NCBI GenBank assembly: GCA_003116875.1 | Contig: BCKT01000022.1 | Location: 87,827-151,826 of the forward strand | DNA length: 64,000 bases | Reading direction: 5' to 3' | Source: Takashimella koratensis | Taxonomy: Eukaryota > Basidiomycota > Tremellomycetes > Trichosporonales > Tetragoniomycetaceae | Shown here: piece after piece, positions 47,791 through 58,739 of the stretch | How the letters are laid out: every line of letters begins with the position of its first letter | How positions within the stretch are numbered: the stretch's first letter is position 1 | The notes under the pieces: model-generated | The model's input: only the letters and a program-made list of their open reading frames with translations | Told to the model about the DNA's origin: nothing | The model's database searches: none | Position numbers and translations under genes: made by a program

Positions 47791-47960
47791 GGGCCGAGAG
47801 GTGGATGCGGGTGGATGTTGGAAGCTGGATGCTAGATGGGTGGGTGGTGGGATAGGTAGATGGGGGATGGGTAAAGTACGACACGAGTATCCGACTCGGA
47901 GGAAATGACGACACACCCTTGTGGCGCGTCCTTCCTCCGAGGAACGATTTTGTCAAGACT

Positions 47961-48661
47961 TCACACATCGACAGGAAGTTCGTACGCCGAGTCAGAACAG
48001 GCGACCAAGCTCGAGAGGGGTGCCGACCTAGTCCCGTTCAAGGACGAAGGACAGCAGGTCGAGCGACTTGATCGGTTCTTCGGAACCAAATTCAACTTGA
48101 TGATGTACCACAAACCCGCGCTGAAATCTTCGGAATCGAACATCCTGAGAGAAATTTCCATCAATCTAAACTCGAGACCCTCCCCGCATTTAGTTTCAAT
48201 CTCCTCCTTGAGGTTTTGTATGTTGTACTCCTCAGAGTCAGCGGTCAAAGAGCTCAGATCTAACACTTTCACCGCCTCGAGGTTTTCCAGCGAGTAGCTG
48301 GCCGCAGCTTGAGGATCGACTTCGCGCACCGAGAAGTGGGGCGGAGGAAGTGATAACAGGTAAAGTCGCTCGCGGTGAAAGTTGTTGTGGAGGAGACACA
48401 CATTGGGACTAGGAGTCAGCGTCAACAGAAACTCACTGACCACGTAAGGCCCGACTTGATCGGTTTCGAATTCTGATCCCAAGTAGGACCTAGTGACTTC
48501 CAGAGTCACCGGTCCATCATCCCACCACATAAGCTTCCCCATCTCCTCCTCACTGGTCACGCCGTTTAACAAAACTCCGCGGGTTGTAACAATGTCAGTT
48601 CCGGTCAGAATCAATCCTCAGAGAGCTTACATTTCTCGAGGCGCCTTCCCGGGCGCGACAT
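47961..48661 (-). CDS. C1: orphan family C protein
   Basis: Two exons, 48661-48631 and 48574-47961. The first codes for ten residues (MSRPGRRLEK) and ends in phase 1; the codon across the intron is Phe (T|TT). A GPVTLEVTRS strand, PPPHFSV, the YSLENLEAVKVLD block and a GLEFRLMEISL strand follow, ending near KLNLVPKN and a Ser/Cys-rich tail. These blocks recur, divergent, in C2, C3, C5 and C6. The acceptor is GAG rather than YAG, so the first join is less sure. About 215 aa, with no signal peptide. Family not recognised; alternating hydrophobic strands suggest a beta-rich fold (inference). Confidence 0.6.
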
Positions 48662-48941
48662 GAGGTGATTGTTGTGGTTGCCGCGACAAGGAATGGTGGT
48701 CCAGAGGAAGAGTAGGTTGGTGAGAAAGTAAGCAGTCCCGATATTCGTGAGCAGTATTTCGCTGTTGGTGATATGACGGATAAGTGTTTGAAGGAATGAA
48801 GTCCCCCAGAATCAGAGTGGTTGGGTTGCAGGGTGGCGGCGAATAGCTGAAGAGCGCATGTTCGCTCTTTAGCGGGAAGGCCAGAGACCTGCTGCTCATT
48901 CGTACGACACGCCTGATGTGAAGGAGGACGGGAGGGGTGAA

Positions 48942-48950
48942 TGAAAGGAG
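48942..48950 (+). promoter_or_regulatory. TGAAAGGAG element, copy 3
   Basis: Exact copy, about 285 nt upstream of the C1 ATG. Confidence 0.45.
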
Positions 48951-49224
48951 GTATGCCTGTTCGGCGACAGAGGGTGAGAGTGGACAAGAGAAGGCCAGAG
49001 AATATGCCTGGGTAAGGGGGGTTTGCTGTGGGGTTCGGAGGGGGAGGTGGAGAGGTGGCACTGTGCGCAATGATTATCACCCTCGGAAAACTCTGCATCC
49101 TGAACAAACCCCGTACTCAAACCGAATCAAACATGTACAAAACCCGGAGGGGAACAGAAATGGGACTCGAAATGGGGCGTCGACAGGACCCCGGGGGATC
49201 CGTGGGGAGGTAGGAGAGGGGTCG

Positions 49225-49924
49225 TCAGGTGGGGCCGCCGGTGAGGCTTTTGGGGACGAGCTTGAAATGGAGAGTGTAGCAAAGGAGGTGGCCCTCGGGG
49301 ATAATTTCGAAGGATTCGATATGAGTCTTGTCGCCCGACTCATCGAACGATTCAAGTTTGATCTTGGTCCACTTGAATTCGTGATTCTCACCTTCCGAAT
49401 CTTCGATCTTCTTGTTGAGATCCTGCTGGTAGTATTCCGGGTCATACTGACATTCGGGGTCGTGAACCAAGTCTCGCGAGTCGTAATAGGGGTCTCGCAC
49501 TTCGACGCCCTCCAGGTTGGCCACAGGGTATGTGGCAGAGATTTGGGAATCGTTTTCGCCAACCGAGAAAACTGGGGTGGCGCGGTCGGCTTCAAGTAGA
49601 GGTGGCTTTTGTCGTACCCTTCGGGCGTCTCACCCAAGCTGGTGCCGGTGTCGATCGTGAGACTTCCCAGGATATCGCAGACCACGTAGAAGTTGTTGTC
49701 GTCGGACTGGTCTTGGTGGATTTCCGAAGTGGAGAATTGACGCGAGACCTCCAAGGTCACTTCGTCTTTGCCCTCCCGAGAACCCAAGCGAGCGAAGCCC
49801 AGGAGTAGGAGTTGGCAACACCTTTCAATCCAACTGTCCAAGCAGCAATAAGGTTAGGGTCAATCTTGGAGATAGATAAAAAGTACTCACAGATGTGCCT
49901 ACGGTGAACCGTGCGATCTGACAT
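49225..49924 (-). CDS. C2: orphan family C protein
   Basis: First exon 49924-49891 (MSDRTVHRRHI), phase 1, with Phe (T|TT) across a 57-nt intron; the next exon starts at 49833 with GLKG. A second intron (GTGTTG...GGCAAAG) would join this directly to DEVTLEVSRQF in frame; without it there is a frame break. A third intron (49571-49633, GTGAGA...CCCCAG) restores frame between GTSL and VFSVGENDSQ. The C-terminal block YPVANLEGVEVRD, then HEFKWTKIKLE and LHFKLVPKS, matches C1, C5 and C6. Many acidic residues (DPYYDSRD, EDSEGE) give an acidic middle. The exact structure of the second exon is uncertain. Confidence 0.55.
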
Positions 49925-50058
49925 GTGGAGCAAAGCGTTGTTATTGGCGATGAGTAGGTGTAGTAACATCAAAAAGTCAGAGTAATTCAAAACGAGTCGA
50001 AGTGGGCTCTTGAACTACGTTGAGTGTTGCGTTTGCAGGCTATGTGGTGGAGCTGGAA

Positions 50059-50067
50059 TGAAAGGAG
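50059..50067 (+). promoter_or_regulatory. TGAAAGGAG element, copy 4
   Basis: Exact copy, about 140 nt upstream of the C2 ATG. Confidence 0.45.
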
Positions 50068-50950
50068 GGAATTATACAGTAGTCAGGCGGACTGAGGGGC
50101 AGAAGTTGTGAAAGGGCTGGTGAAAACTCCCAGCGGGCTTTGAATTTGTTCAAACGAGGTTTTTTCTACCTCGAGGACGGCAATAACAACCCATTCGCTC
50201 ACTCCACAGCGAGAGGTCCAGAACCCTGCTATTGGTGGGACAGACTTACATCTGTAAGTGGTTTCTGACGAAGTTGAAATGTTCGCGTGGTGCTGTACGT
50301 GCTGGTGTTTGAGGCAAAAGTGAGAATTTCGCGTAGCCAGAGATCAAAAAGGCTATGAGTCTGACTCACTTGCAGCATGCACCTACTGCGAAGGCAGTGG
50401 AGCCGAGTTAAAAGGAGGGGCCCCTATTCTGACAAGAGGCTGCATGTGAATGGATGAGCCAAAGTCTAGGCCTCTTGCAGATCTTCATGCTACCTCTTTT
50501 GTTGAGATGAGCGAGTGCATGTCGCACGTTCATGCCATGTCGAGGTGCTTGAGAGTTCATGCACGCCTCTGGGGGAGGGTGGGGGAGGGTGAGATCGAGA
50601 GTGAAAGGTTGTGCCTCTTTCCTATGTATGAGGGTGAGACTGAATGTGAGAGGCAGACAAAGGAGAAAAAACGAACTGCTGTCTAGGTGGCTCAACGACT
50701 TGTAACGACTTGTAGGGGTTGGTAGGGGAGGGAACAGACAGAGCTGGGAAGAGGAGGGGCAGGGTCATTCGAGTTGCGGGTATACTGTCCATTGACGAAC
50801 GACGAGGAGCTCAACACCGTCAGTCAGCTGACAGAGCATTGGACATCAACGCAATTGAGACGACTGCATGCCATGTCCAGAATAAACCTCATGTACTTGA
50901 CCCCTCCGCCGACCATCTGCTTCCCTTTTCGTCTCCATGTCCCTTCGCCA

Positions 50951-51920
50951 TCATTCAAGCTCCCTCGTGTCCAGCACACATAGCTGTATGGAGAGTGTAG
51001 ATACTGTCAAACTCGAGCAGGTCCTAGAGAGGAAGGATGACCACCTGAGTCGATGCCCCTCTTTCACCCTCGTCGGCTCTTCCTTTGGCTTCAAGCCGAA
51101 TTTCAACCTCCAGAGGAACCCGCTCGCTGATTCTGTGTCGTCTTTCGCCGGGGTACTGACGGATTTGCCGCGTGTGATCTTGACGCGCCTCTCGAGGCTC
51201 TCGATGACTTCCTCGTGGGGTCGGACTTCGTCAGCGTGGAGGTTGATTGCATCTTCGCCGCCTTCCTCGCTGTCTTCGTGAAAAGCGTTGTCGGCTTCGG
51301 GGATCTCGGTCTTGTGTTTCGGAGGGGTGAACTCAACAGCATCGAGCACGAATGTGCGATTCTCGCAATTGCGGATGTGCTTGCGCAAATCCTCAGCGGT
51401 GTACTGGCCGTTGTTGAGGACCTGTGTCTCTGCGAGATGCGAGGCAGAGTATTCGATGATGGGCAAGGAGGACGTGCTTTTGTAGACTCCCTCAGTCTGG
51501 GTGACCGACACCCCAAGGCTGATGTTTCCGTGAGTCGTCTCTCGCAGGAAACGAGTGAAAACGAAGAAAAGCTCCGGAGAGTCGTCGGTCTCAGCGGAAT
51601 GTTGCACCGGAACCGGTATCTGAGGGTAGACGACGAGTTCGGTCTCCGGTTCCGTCGTGATTCCGGTCTTGGACTCAGTCACGGGTCTGGTGTTGGGGTC
51701 AAGAAAGGCGCCGATTTGCATTTGACGGTGAGCTTCGCACGCACGTTGGAGCCTAGCGAGAACCCTTTCGGGATAACTAACCAAAACGCTCACGTTAACT
51801 GTGGACAGTCGATGGACTGGGATACTTACACTCGAAAGAGGAAGGGGCGACACTCAGGGCATCAGTTGGCGCAGTCACGCTGATAGACGGTGCAGTGGTG
51901 GCGTTCGATTGTTCATTCAT
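50951..51920 (-). CDS. C3: orphan family C protein with ambiguous reading frame
   Basis: First exon 51920-51830 (MNEQSNATTAPS...), phase 1. The best intron is 53 nt (to 51777), giving Phe (T|TT) and the family motif FIPKGFSLGSN. That frame stops after about 30 residues, while the similarity continues in another frame: FFVFTRFLRETTHG aligns with FFISSFLKTTSHG of C4, and YSASHLAETQVL and FVLDAVEF with other members. A 123-nt second intron (GTGCGT...CCTCAG) would restore frame; otherwise it is a frameshift. The C-terminal part is longer than in relatives, acidic, and ends near RLKFGLKPKEEP. The last 30 residues of the frame may be read through an intron. Confidence 0.5.
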
Positions 51921-52480
51921 GGTTTGGTTGGTCGTGAAGCCGTGTGAATACTGGAGCAGTAATGTTGTAAGATCAAGAGCACGATAGGGGTCTTTGTCTT
52001 CATGTACCACTCTGATGAAAGTTAGGACTCCACTGCCGACGTAGCAGCTACAGAGAGCGTAACAGGCCCAAGCAACATTGAGACCCATTATCTTTTATTT
52101 GTTGATCGAGTAATGCACCCCTTCAAAACAACAAGACTTGTGAAGCAGGTGACGACGAGGAGCGTCTGTCTCACTGGGAAATAAAGGAAAGGCGCAAGGT
52201 CTGAGACCTTGCCGACTCGGCTGACTCAGCTCCCTCTTTCTCTGGTCGTCCGCCTTTTCCCGCCTTCTCCTTTCCGGCCTCCTTCACCAACAGCGCCCCG
52301 TCAGCGCACGGGCTGGTCTAGCTTCAATGACACCTGAGCGTGGTTTGCTGTTGTTATGAATACGTTGACAGGACGAAGTGGCACTTGTACAGTATCCACA
52401 CAGGCGTCCCAGAAATAAGGGGACATTCGGAAGAGAGTAGATACTATCTGCATGAAAATGTTTGTATCTAAAGTCGCTTC

Positions 52481-53140
52481 CTATGGCAATTGCGAAAAGA
52501 TGGAGGTAATCGCCCTGTCCAACAATTGGCCAGCAAAGGTAGAGAGTGTTGGCAAGGGAACCTCAACCGGGTCTGGAACTTGACCTGTCTTGAAGTATAA
52601 AGCGCGATTGGCGTAGAAGGTCGGGTCACCGTCCACAACCCGCGAGATATCGGTGAGTTCCACCTTGCTGAGCCAGAAGGGGCCTTTGACACTCTCGTTT
52701 ATGACAAAAGACTTTCCAGTGGGATCAGTGTCGAGCATCTCTTTGACTTTGTCAAGAGAGTAGGAGATGCGAATATTAGACCTCTCAGTGCTCAGATTGT
52801 CGATAATTATCTTGCCAGGCTCCCGTCGCTCAGTTTCCATATTGCTCAAAGCGAAGCCGCTCTCACCATGGCTCGTCGTCTTGAGGAATGAACTGATGAA
52901 AAAAGTCTTAGTGATTTCTCCCCCATTGAAGAGGGCTGTCAGCCAGTGGTTGAACGTCTTCGAGACCGGAGTCGGTTGCTCGGTGCGAATACATAACGTG
53001 GGGTCATCACTTGGACCAAAGACTGAAGCCAACTCGTTGGAGGTCACAGGTAGACCTGGTGGAACATCTATGACGAAAGTCAGTGCTCTGAATTCTCCGG
53101 AAGAGGACTGACATTGTGTTGTATATTGACTCGATTCCAT
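52481..53140 (-). CDS. C4: orphan family C protein
   Basis: ATG at 53140 (MESSQYTTQ). A 45-nt intron (GTCAGT, CTGAC branch site, CATAG) ends the tiny first exon in phase 1 and rebuilds Tyr (T|AT), followed by VPPGLPVTSN, matching FIPKGFSLGSN of C3. The intron is a multiple of three without stops, so the unspliced frame is also open. Later blocks are TEQPTPVSKTF, FFISSFLKTTSHG, a basic/acidic middle, SFVINESVKGPFWLSKVELT, and a C terminus ending LDRAITSIFSQLP. About 205 aa when spliced. No signal peptide. Two tandem TTGRAAGGAGTGAC-like repeats lie in its promoter (53267-53294). Confidence 0.6.
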   Translation of the reverse strand: MESSQYTTQCQSSSGEFRALTFVIDVPPGLPVTSNELASVFGPSDDPTLCIRTEQPTPVSKTFNHWLTALFNGGEITKTFFISSFLKTTSHGESGFALSNMETERREPGKIIIDNLSTERSNIRISYSLDKVKEMLDTDPTGKSFVINESVKGPFWLSKVELTDISRVVDGDPTFYANRALYFKTGQVPDPVEVPLPTLSTFAGQLLDRAITSIFSQLP

Positions 53141-53281
53141 TGCAATGAGTGCAGCTGAAGACGAAGCGCGTTTGACTTTGGATAAACGAAAGCACCTTGG
53201 GTTATATGTCTTGCAGATTTTTGTCTGCCTGCGACGTAAGTCGAGGCAGCTGGGGACGAAGTCCATTGGAAAGGAGTGACT

Positions 53282-53290
53282 TGAAAGGAG
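53282..53290 (+). promoter_or_regulatory. TGAAAGGAG element, copy 5, in a tandem repeat
   Basis: Exact copy about 145 nt upstream of the C4 ATG; it forms the second unit of a directly repeated sequence (TTGGAAAGGAGTGAC then TTGAAAGGAGTGAC). Confidence 0.5.
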
Positions 53291-53991
53291 TGACTCATAT
53301 TCAAAGGAAAAGTCGATTTGGCAGACCGGCTGATCGCTACAATGTCTCACCGATACCCAGGCATGAGCTGTACTGTGCAGCGCCGTTGAAGTGCACGGTC
53401 GGAAAAACAATGCGGGCTCTGATCACGAGAAAAGGAATGTCGGGAGGAGGCCGAGACCGGACTGTGTTGTCCTTTCTCTTGCGGTGGGACAATGGAGAAA
53501 AGCCGAGAGAGGTGTGAATGGGTCGCGACCACCATACCTTCTCCACTTTTTCCCCACAAGCTGTGGTGTGGGTGAATGGCTTATGATGCGCCAGACAAAG
53601 GCGATCAACGGACGAGTGGAACATTTGGGAGCAATAGATACACAACGACCTTCTTTGTGGAGCAAAAACTGCTCTTCTCCTCCGCTCTCAGCCTACAGCA
53701 CTTCCAGCGTGCCCCTTGCCCCTCCCACAAAAGAGGCAGCATAGCCTGATGAGCCTGTCGATTGCTGTTCAGCGCATCTCGACTCTTCTCATGCACCCCA
53801 GAAAGTTAGCGTTCCACACCCGCTTACAGACGACCCAAGCAGGACAAAAAGAATGCACGCTCTACACATGGAAATAGCCCTGAGGATCCGTACCCCGATT
53901 GTACTCAGCAATGTTGTGTAAATACTGCATATTTTCAAGGTCTCTACGTGTGACGGATGTGAAGAAGATGTCATCGGACTCCATGACTGAT

Positions 53992-54585
53992 TCAAGGACT
54001 TGCCCCAGAGAGTTCAGTCGCCGAGCACAGCTTGAACGTGAGTACGGGGCTGAGGTCTGGGTACACGTCAAAAGAGGGCGGAACGAAGAAAGAGACTGAT
54101 TCCAAGCGAAACGCTTCACCGATACTTGATTTCAGGGAGGCCTCCAAATTCATGATGACGTAAGCCTCCTCCTCGTCGCTGTCGACGTCGTCTCCGACCT
54201 CCAGTACCTGGACACCATTGAGCTGCCAAATTGGGTATTGGATGTTTAGCTTGGGGTAATGAGTCAGTGTTACAAAATCCTTAGGATTGTCGGGAAGAGT
54301 TGAGAACAGGAAAAGGCAGTCGTCAGGGTTGGTTGTGTACTTGAGGAACTCGCAGGATAAGACAACATTTCCATTCTCGAGCTTCTTAACAGTGACAGCC
54401 GTTTTCGAATGGACAGTCAACGTTGCCTCTTGCTTGGACGCTGTGAGCTCGGCAATCCATTTGGACGCGACAGTCAACCCCTTCGGAATGACTAAGGGTG
54501 GATTTCGTCAGCGCGACTGTATTGAGGGGTGAGCAAATGTCGAACTCTCACACTTGTAATAGGAGTCTGAATCGTTAGCGCTCAT
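53992..54585 (-). CDS. C5: orphan family C protein
   Basis: Tiny first exon from the ATG at 54585 (MSANDSDSYYK), phase 1. The intron ends CCCTTAG, and Phe (T|TC) is rebuilt, followed by IPKGLTVASKW, which matches the C3 motif. The second exon carries EATLTVHSK, VVLSCEFLKY, LFLFSTLP, YPIWQLNGVQVLE, an acidic loop, EAFRLESVSFFVPPSFDVY and LTFKLCSATE, then the stop. About 175 aa. This is one of the cleanest members: two exons, one uninterrupted frame and every family block present. Function unknown. The repeated DE-rich loop between two strand-like segments is a family trait. Confidence 0.65.
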
Positions 54586-55562
54586 TTCAAGTGCCGTTGT
54601 TTGCGGCAGAGGTACACAAGGTGGATATACGAAAACGGTAGAGAGATTTAAACCTCTCCTTGCGTCGTATTCGCTTGCTCTCGAAATGAGTGGGACCGGG
54701 TGGAGGTGGATACGGGAGCTTTTTCGGTTCGAAGGCGAGCCGGGTGGGTATATCCACACCGTATTGAGCGGCAACGCCTTCGCGGAGCATCTATTACCAC
54801 CGCTTTCCACCTTTGTGGGGGTTAGTTTGTTGCCGTGAGACCCCTTTCTAGCGTATTCGCCTTCGAGAGCGGCGTTGTCGACATTTCTTTCGCTCAACCG
54901 ATTTTCCGCGCTCAAAGCATCAGCATGGCTGCCACAAAGTCGCCTGCAGGCGCGATAAAAAGAGGGGAGTATTGGGAGTAACACTGCCTAGCAGTACTGT
55001 AATTATTTGTGCCGCAAGCACAAACATAGCGACAAAAGCACCCACGAAGGGTTCATCATCTCCACTAACGGCGTGACTTGATTGCAACCTCATGTATAGG
55101 CTCAAATCGAGTGTCTGCAACCTATTACATCTGTGCAAGTCTGACACCTCGCTCAGGAAGTAGTTCCTTCAATGAGTTGCTCTATTCCACCAATGTGTAT
55201 GTAAACAGTGACAGCCTTGTCCGCGCTGCCGTGGCTGTGCAAGTATGCAACGCCTGCTGGTTTTCCAACTGGCCGAGATCCATCCGCACCAGTTGAACTT
55301 GGCCGGGTACCAGGAGGTACGATCGGGAGGGACAACCCCATCCCCCTCGTGCCGCCAACCAGTCACGGTGCATGTTACATCAAGCTAAGAATACATCAAT
55401 CACAGAAGAGACACCAAGCGAGCACCATAGATCTGCATAAGCTGTACCCCGGTGCAACAGAGCCATGCATGTGTATGATGAGACTGACTTCCATGTGAGT
55501 CGCAAATAGAACGATTGACACTGCACACCTTGTCTTCATGTACTCAGCGCAGCTGCCTCAGA
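54586..55562. other. Intergenic region upstream of C5
   Basis: I see no supported gene. A long open frame on the minus strand (54508-54984) reads through the C5 first exon, but it lacks family similarity upstream of the C5 ATG. Confidence 0.45.
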
Positions 55563-55829
55563 CTAGCCACTTGATGAAAGTAGCTTAAACTTGAGTGTGG
55601 GATTGAACTTCTTGAAGCCCCAGGAAGGTATGTAGAAATCCACTGTTTCCAAACGAAAGGCTTGACCACGATCAGGTATTGATTGAAGGGCAATCCTCAA
55701 GTCCTGCGTGACGTAAGTGCTTTCTCCCCCTTTCTTGCCCCCCTCCGCGATCACCTCCACGCCTTCGAGGTGGTCAATAGAGTGCGGACTGAATCTGAAA
55801 CCGCTACGCTTCTGCTCCGATACTTGCAC
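55563..55829 (-). pseudogene. C6: partial orphan family C copy
   Basis: Only the C-terminal half of the family is clear: HSIDHLEGVEVIAEG, a YVTQDLRIAL helix, GQAFRLETVDFYIPS and a final LKFKLLSSSG, very close to C5. The upstream boundary given is a non-ATG codon. Sequence at 55830-56150 shows short segments that may be remains of the N-terminal half (for example VYIKGAS), but no ATG plus intron like those of the relatives. Either an unrecognised exon structure or a 5'-truncated copy. Confidence 0.5.
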
Positions 55830-56181
55830 CTTTGATATACACCTTTGGCTTAGGGATCGGTCTCAACGGAAGAGGTTTCGGGGATAGGTGAAGCCCGGCG
55901 CAGTCGACTTCCTTTGTACTCAAGCTGCACCTCTGAGCTTGCCGCCCGAGCTCGGACACCGAGCTGCCAGCGGCCTAAGGCAAAGGAGAAGGGTCTTGGG
56001 GCAAGCACAAGCCATCAGTACCGTCGACAGCCTCTTAACAAAAGCGACTCCAGTAGGGAACCGCAACTTGAGCCTCACCACATTTTGCATGACTGCATCA
56101 CCAGCCTCGTCTCTGGTAATGAGGGCTAGTCCGAGCAAGCTATGGATTCCGAGCAGGTCTTAAGGCTGATTAGGAAAAATA

Positions 56182-57145
56182 TCATACACCAGGGTATATC
56201 GCTCCGCTGCGTAGCTTTCGGAGGTAAAGGTCGGGATCATCCACAGAGTTGTCCAGCTTGTCAGAGTCAGGCTCGGGAAGACTTGCGTTCCTGCCTACAT
56301 TGGGCTCGAAGGAAAACACGAGTTCCCACTTGACGGGGTTGTAGACCTTGTTAGTCGAAACTACTCGCATGTCGCCCCATTTTTCTTGCTCGTGGTGCGT
56401 GATCACTGGATCGAGCATGTGCTCACGGCTTTCCCCTGTGCAATCGGGGACAAAGCCCAGACAGTCAGTCAGCCGTAGTTTTCCATCGGCTAGTTTGACA
56501 GAGCAACCTTGCCTCAAAAGGAAGCTGTCGATGGTCATGATGAATTCGGGGTGCTTCTCGGCGTTGTAAAAGATAGACACAGGGAACTTGTCTCGGCCTA
56601 GTCCTGAAGCTGTCCATAAACCTCCGCGACGTTGACCTGTGGTCGCGAGGACTTCTCTGTAACCAAATAGGGAGTCGGGAAGGGCCAGGATCATCCCATT
56701 ATGCGTGGTCTCGTCGAGGGCCGAGGAGTCGATCATGTACTGGGAGGGAATAGTCACGTCCGCTTTTGATTCAGTGTTGTCCTCGCTGACAATCCTCGCC
56801 GACAATATCCTCTTCGGTCTTGCCTTCGTCGGTGTTGTCGTCCTTATGGGGCTTGTCAATCTCATACGTCTTATGTGTGAGAGATCCGCTCATGCTCCTC
56901 TCGTCCGGCGGGCAGATGCGGAATTCTACCAGTCTGCCATCTTCCACCTTGATCTTGGTTAAAAAATACTTCTGCTTCCCGTGTCCAACTTGGATGACTG
57001 ATGATTTCAGGGTAGGCAGTGGCCGGGAAGATATCAGCGAGAGACGGGTGTAGTGTGGTAAGTACTTACAGGTCTGATGACCGTTGGATGAAGGCGTTGA
57101 TGTGGGCGCCTGCCTGGTTGGGGCGGCCAAGGAGCTTTCTGCCAT
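56182..57145 (-). CDS. B3: orphan family C protein (B subgroup)
   Basis: First exon from the ATG at 57145 (MAESSLAAPTR...), phase 1; Phe (T|TC) is rebuilt and followed by IQVGHG. A KIKVEDGRLVEFRI block follows. The frame then needs a second intron (GTATGA...TTGTCAG, about 82 nt) that joins HKT to EDNTESK and continues as YMIDSSALDETTH, GGLWTASGLG, FPVSIFYN, TIDSFLLRQGC, LRLTDCLGFVPD and WELVFSFEP. B2 shares the IDSFL-x-x-QGC and FVPD motifs, B1 the IDS-x-AL-x-x-TTH motif. About 290 aa, ending in an acidic tail. The second intron is inferred only from frame and similarity. Confidence 0.55.
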
Positions 57146-57277
57146 GCTACTGTATTTGAATGCGAGCGTGAGTATGGATCCTATAGAAGAAAATTGAAGA
57201 CCACAATGAGGCGTTCTTGTCGACTCTGTCAGTGCACCAGCATATCGAGAGCTCTAAGCTGAAACCTCCCAGCCTGC

Positions 57278-57286
57278 TCCTTTCAC
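57278..57286 (-). promoter_or_regulatory. TGAAAGGAG element, copy 6
   Basis: Reverse-complement copy (CTCCTTTCA), about 135 nt upstream of the B3 ATG. Confidence 0.45.
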
Positions 57287-57417
57287 TCGACTTGGGTCAC
57301 CTTTGAGGATAAAAGCCGGGAGCATGGAGCCGGGCAACGAGTCGTCCTTTGCGTTCACCCCCATTGTCCAAGTCTGGCATGTCAAAGGCAATGCAAAAGA
57401 CTGATTTGAGCCCGAAG

Positions 57418-57426
57418 TGAAAGGAG
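57418..57426 (+). promoter_or_regulatory. TGAAAGGAG element, copy 7
   Basis: Second, oppositely oriented copy upstream of B3 (about 275 nt). Confidence 0.4.
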
Positions 57427-57671
57427 AGAAGCCTTGGGATCAGTACGGGTCAATCAGTATAATCACTGGCTATCCTTTCAGCGCGACAACAGCAGTATCC
57501 GCGACATTGTCATCCTATACCTGCATGATCTCTTTGAAAAGCACTGAACGCCCACCAAGAGCAGACCCCTGATGAGGGTAGCTCATACCAGTGTCTAAAC
57601 CGACCTGGTTTCAACCACCCTTAGCTAGGATCTTCTCCGGCCTCCGTACCAGACTCATCCGGGTCCTCACT

Positions 57672-58452
57672 CTATACGTTTACTTCCCTAGGCATGACTG
57701 AGAAGTGGATCTGTGTATGCGCGGGCACAAAGAGCTTGGTTTTAAACGATCCTCGATCGTCGCTTTCCCATGAGCGTTGAGCGTACTCCGGATCCTGGTA
57801 GAATTTCCTGTTTTCGTCTTTCGCGTCAGGAACGAAGACCAAAGCAGCAGTAGCCTTTAGCACTTCATCCGTGATACTGGTCTTGCAACCTTGGGTTTCC
57901 AAGAAACTATCAATCTCCTGGACCAATTCCTTGTATCGCCCAATTGCAAACGTAATAGGTGTCGTAGGAGTGTGCTCATCCTCGCTGTCGTTGTCAAGAC
58001 TTGAGAAAGTCCACAGGCGTCCGCCTGGATGCGTATCCGAGGGGTCAATGTTGTTAAACCTCGGTTCGGCAGAGATTTGAAGCTCTGGCAAACCATGCGA
58101 GGGCGCTTGCTAGTCGTACGAGGTGAGTTTGAGGGTTGGCGCATCAAGTAGGTATTGTGAGTTCCCGTTGGCGTATGTCCTGTGCTTGAGATAGCCGCAC
58201 TTGGTACCAGCCTCAGATGGAATGAGGCGTAGATCCAGTACCCTGCTCTCATGGACACGGACTGACACTGTCAGACCTTGCAGACCTGCAGTATCTGTAT
58301 CAGGTAAGCGAACTGAGCAGGGATGTCAGCTACCTTACCACCTTGTGTCGCAGCAATGTAGATCAACGTGGCTTACACTTTTGTGAGACGATGTTTGAGG
58401 CCACCGAAGGGGTGTCCATTTCTGTTTGGTTCAGTGAAGGGGTTTCTGCCAT
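57672..58452 (-). pseudogene. B2: orphan family C gene with in-frame stop
   Basis: ATG at 58452 (MAETPSLNQTE), close to the B3 start. The phase-1 intron has donor GTAAGC and acceptor ATACAG, and rebuilds Tyr (T|AT). The second exon reads VSVRVHESRVLDLRLIPSEAG and QYLLDAPTLKLTSYD. It then meets a TAG at 58110-58112 and continues in the same frame with LPELQISAEP, GGRLWTFSSLD, EIDSFLETQGC, LVFVPDAKDENR and a final IHFSVMPREVNV. The downstream half is well conserved with B3, so the stop looks recent, or the gene makes only a short product. Confidence 0.55.
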
Positions 58453-58578
58453 GGTGAACAATTGTAATATCGTCCAAGTGGAGAAAAGGTTGCAGGCCAT
58501 GCTCTTTTATCCAGCGCTCGTGTACTCCGGACGTATTTGAGCTGTCATGGTACACCTTTCACGAGCGGTCTCACAAAT

Positions 58579-58587
58579 CTCCTTTCA
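58579..58587 (-). promoter_or_regulatory. TGAAAGGAG element, copy 8
   Basis: Reverse-complement copy, about 130 nt upstream of the B2 ATG. Confidence 0.45.
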
Positions 58588-58738
58588 CGGGCACAAATCA
58601 GCTACCGTGACACTTGTTCAAAAGAGGACGAAAGCGTTCACCGGTGGAGATGAGCGTTCGCCGTAGCGCACTCTCCGAGCTGACGGACTCGACGAGGGGG
58701 GATGGGGGCCGAACCGACAGGCTTATTTGCAGCCGAGT

Positions 58739-58739
<1 letters not shown>

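Noticed and set aside
51795..52088. Upstream extension of C3 with a hydrophobic N terminus that might be a signal peptide
   Set aside because: The ATG at 51920 fits the short first exons of the other members. The hydrophobic stretch includes several Cys and no clear cleavage site.
54508..54984. Minus-strand frame with two YPP-containing, similar-looking segments
   Set aside because: It reads through the C5 first exon but has no family similarity upstream. The internal similarity is too short to call a repeat protein.
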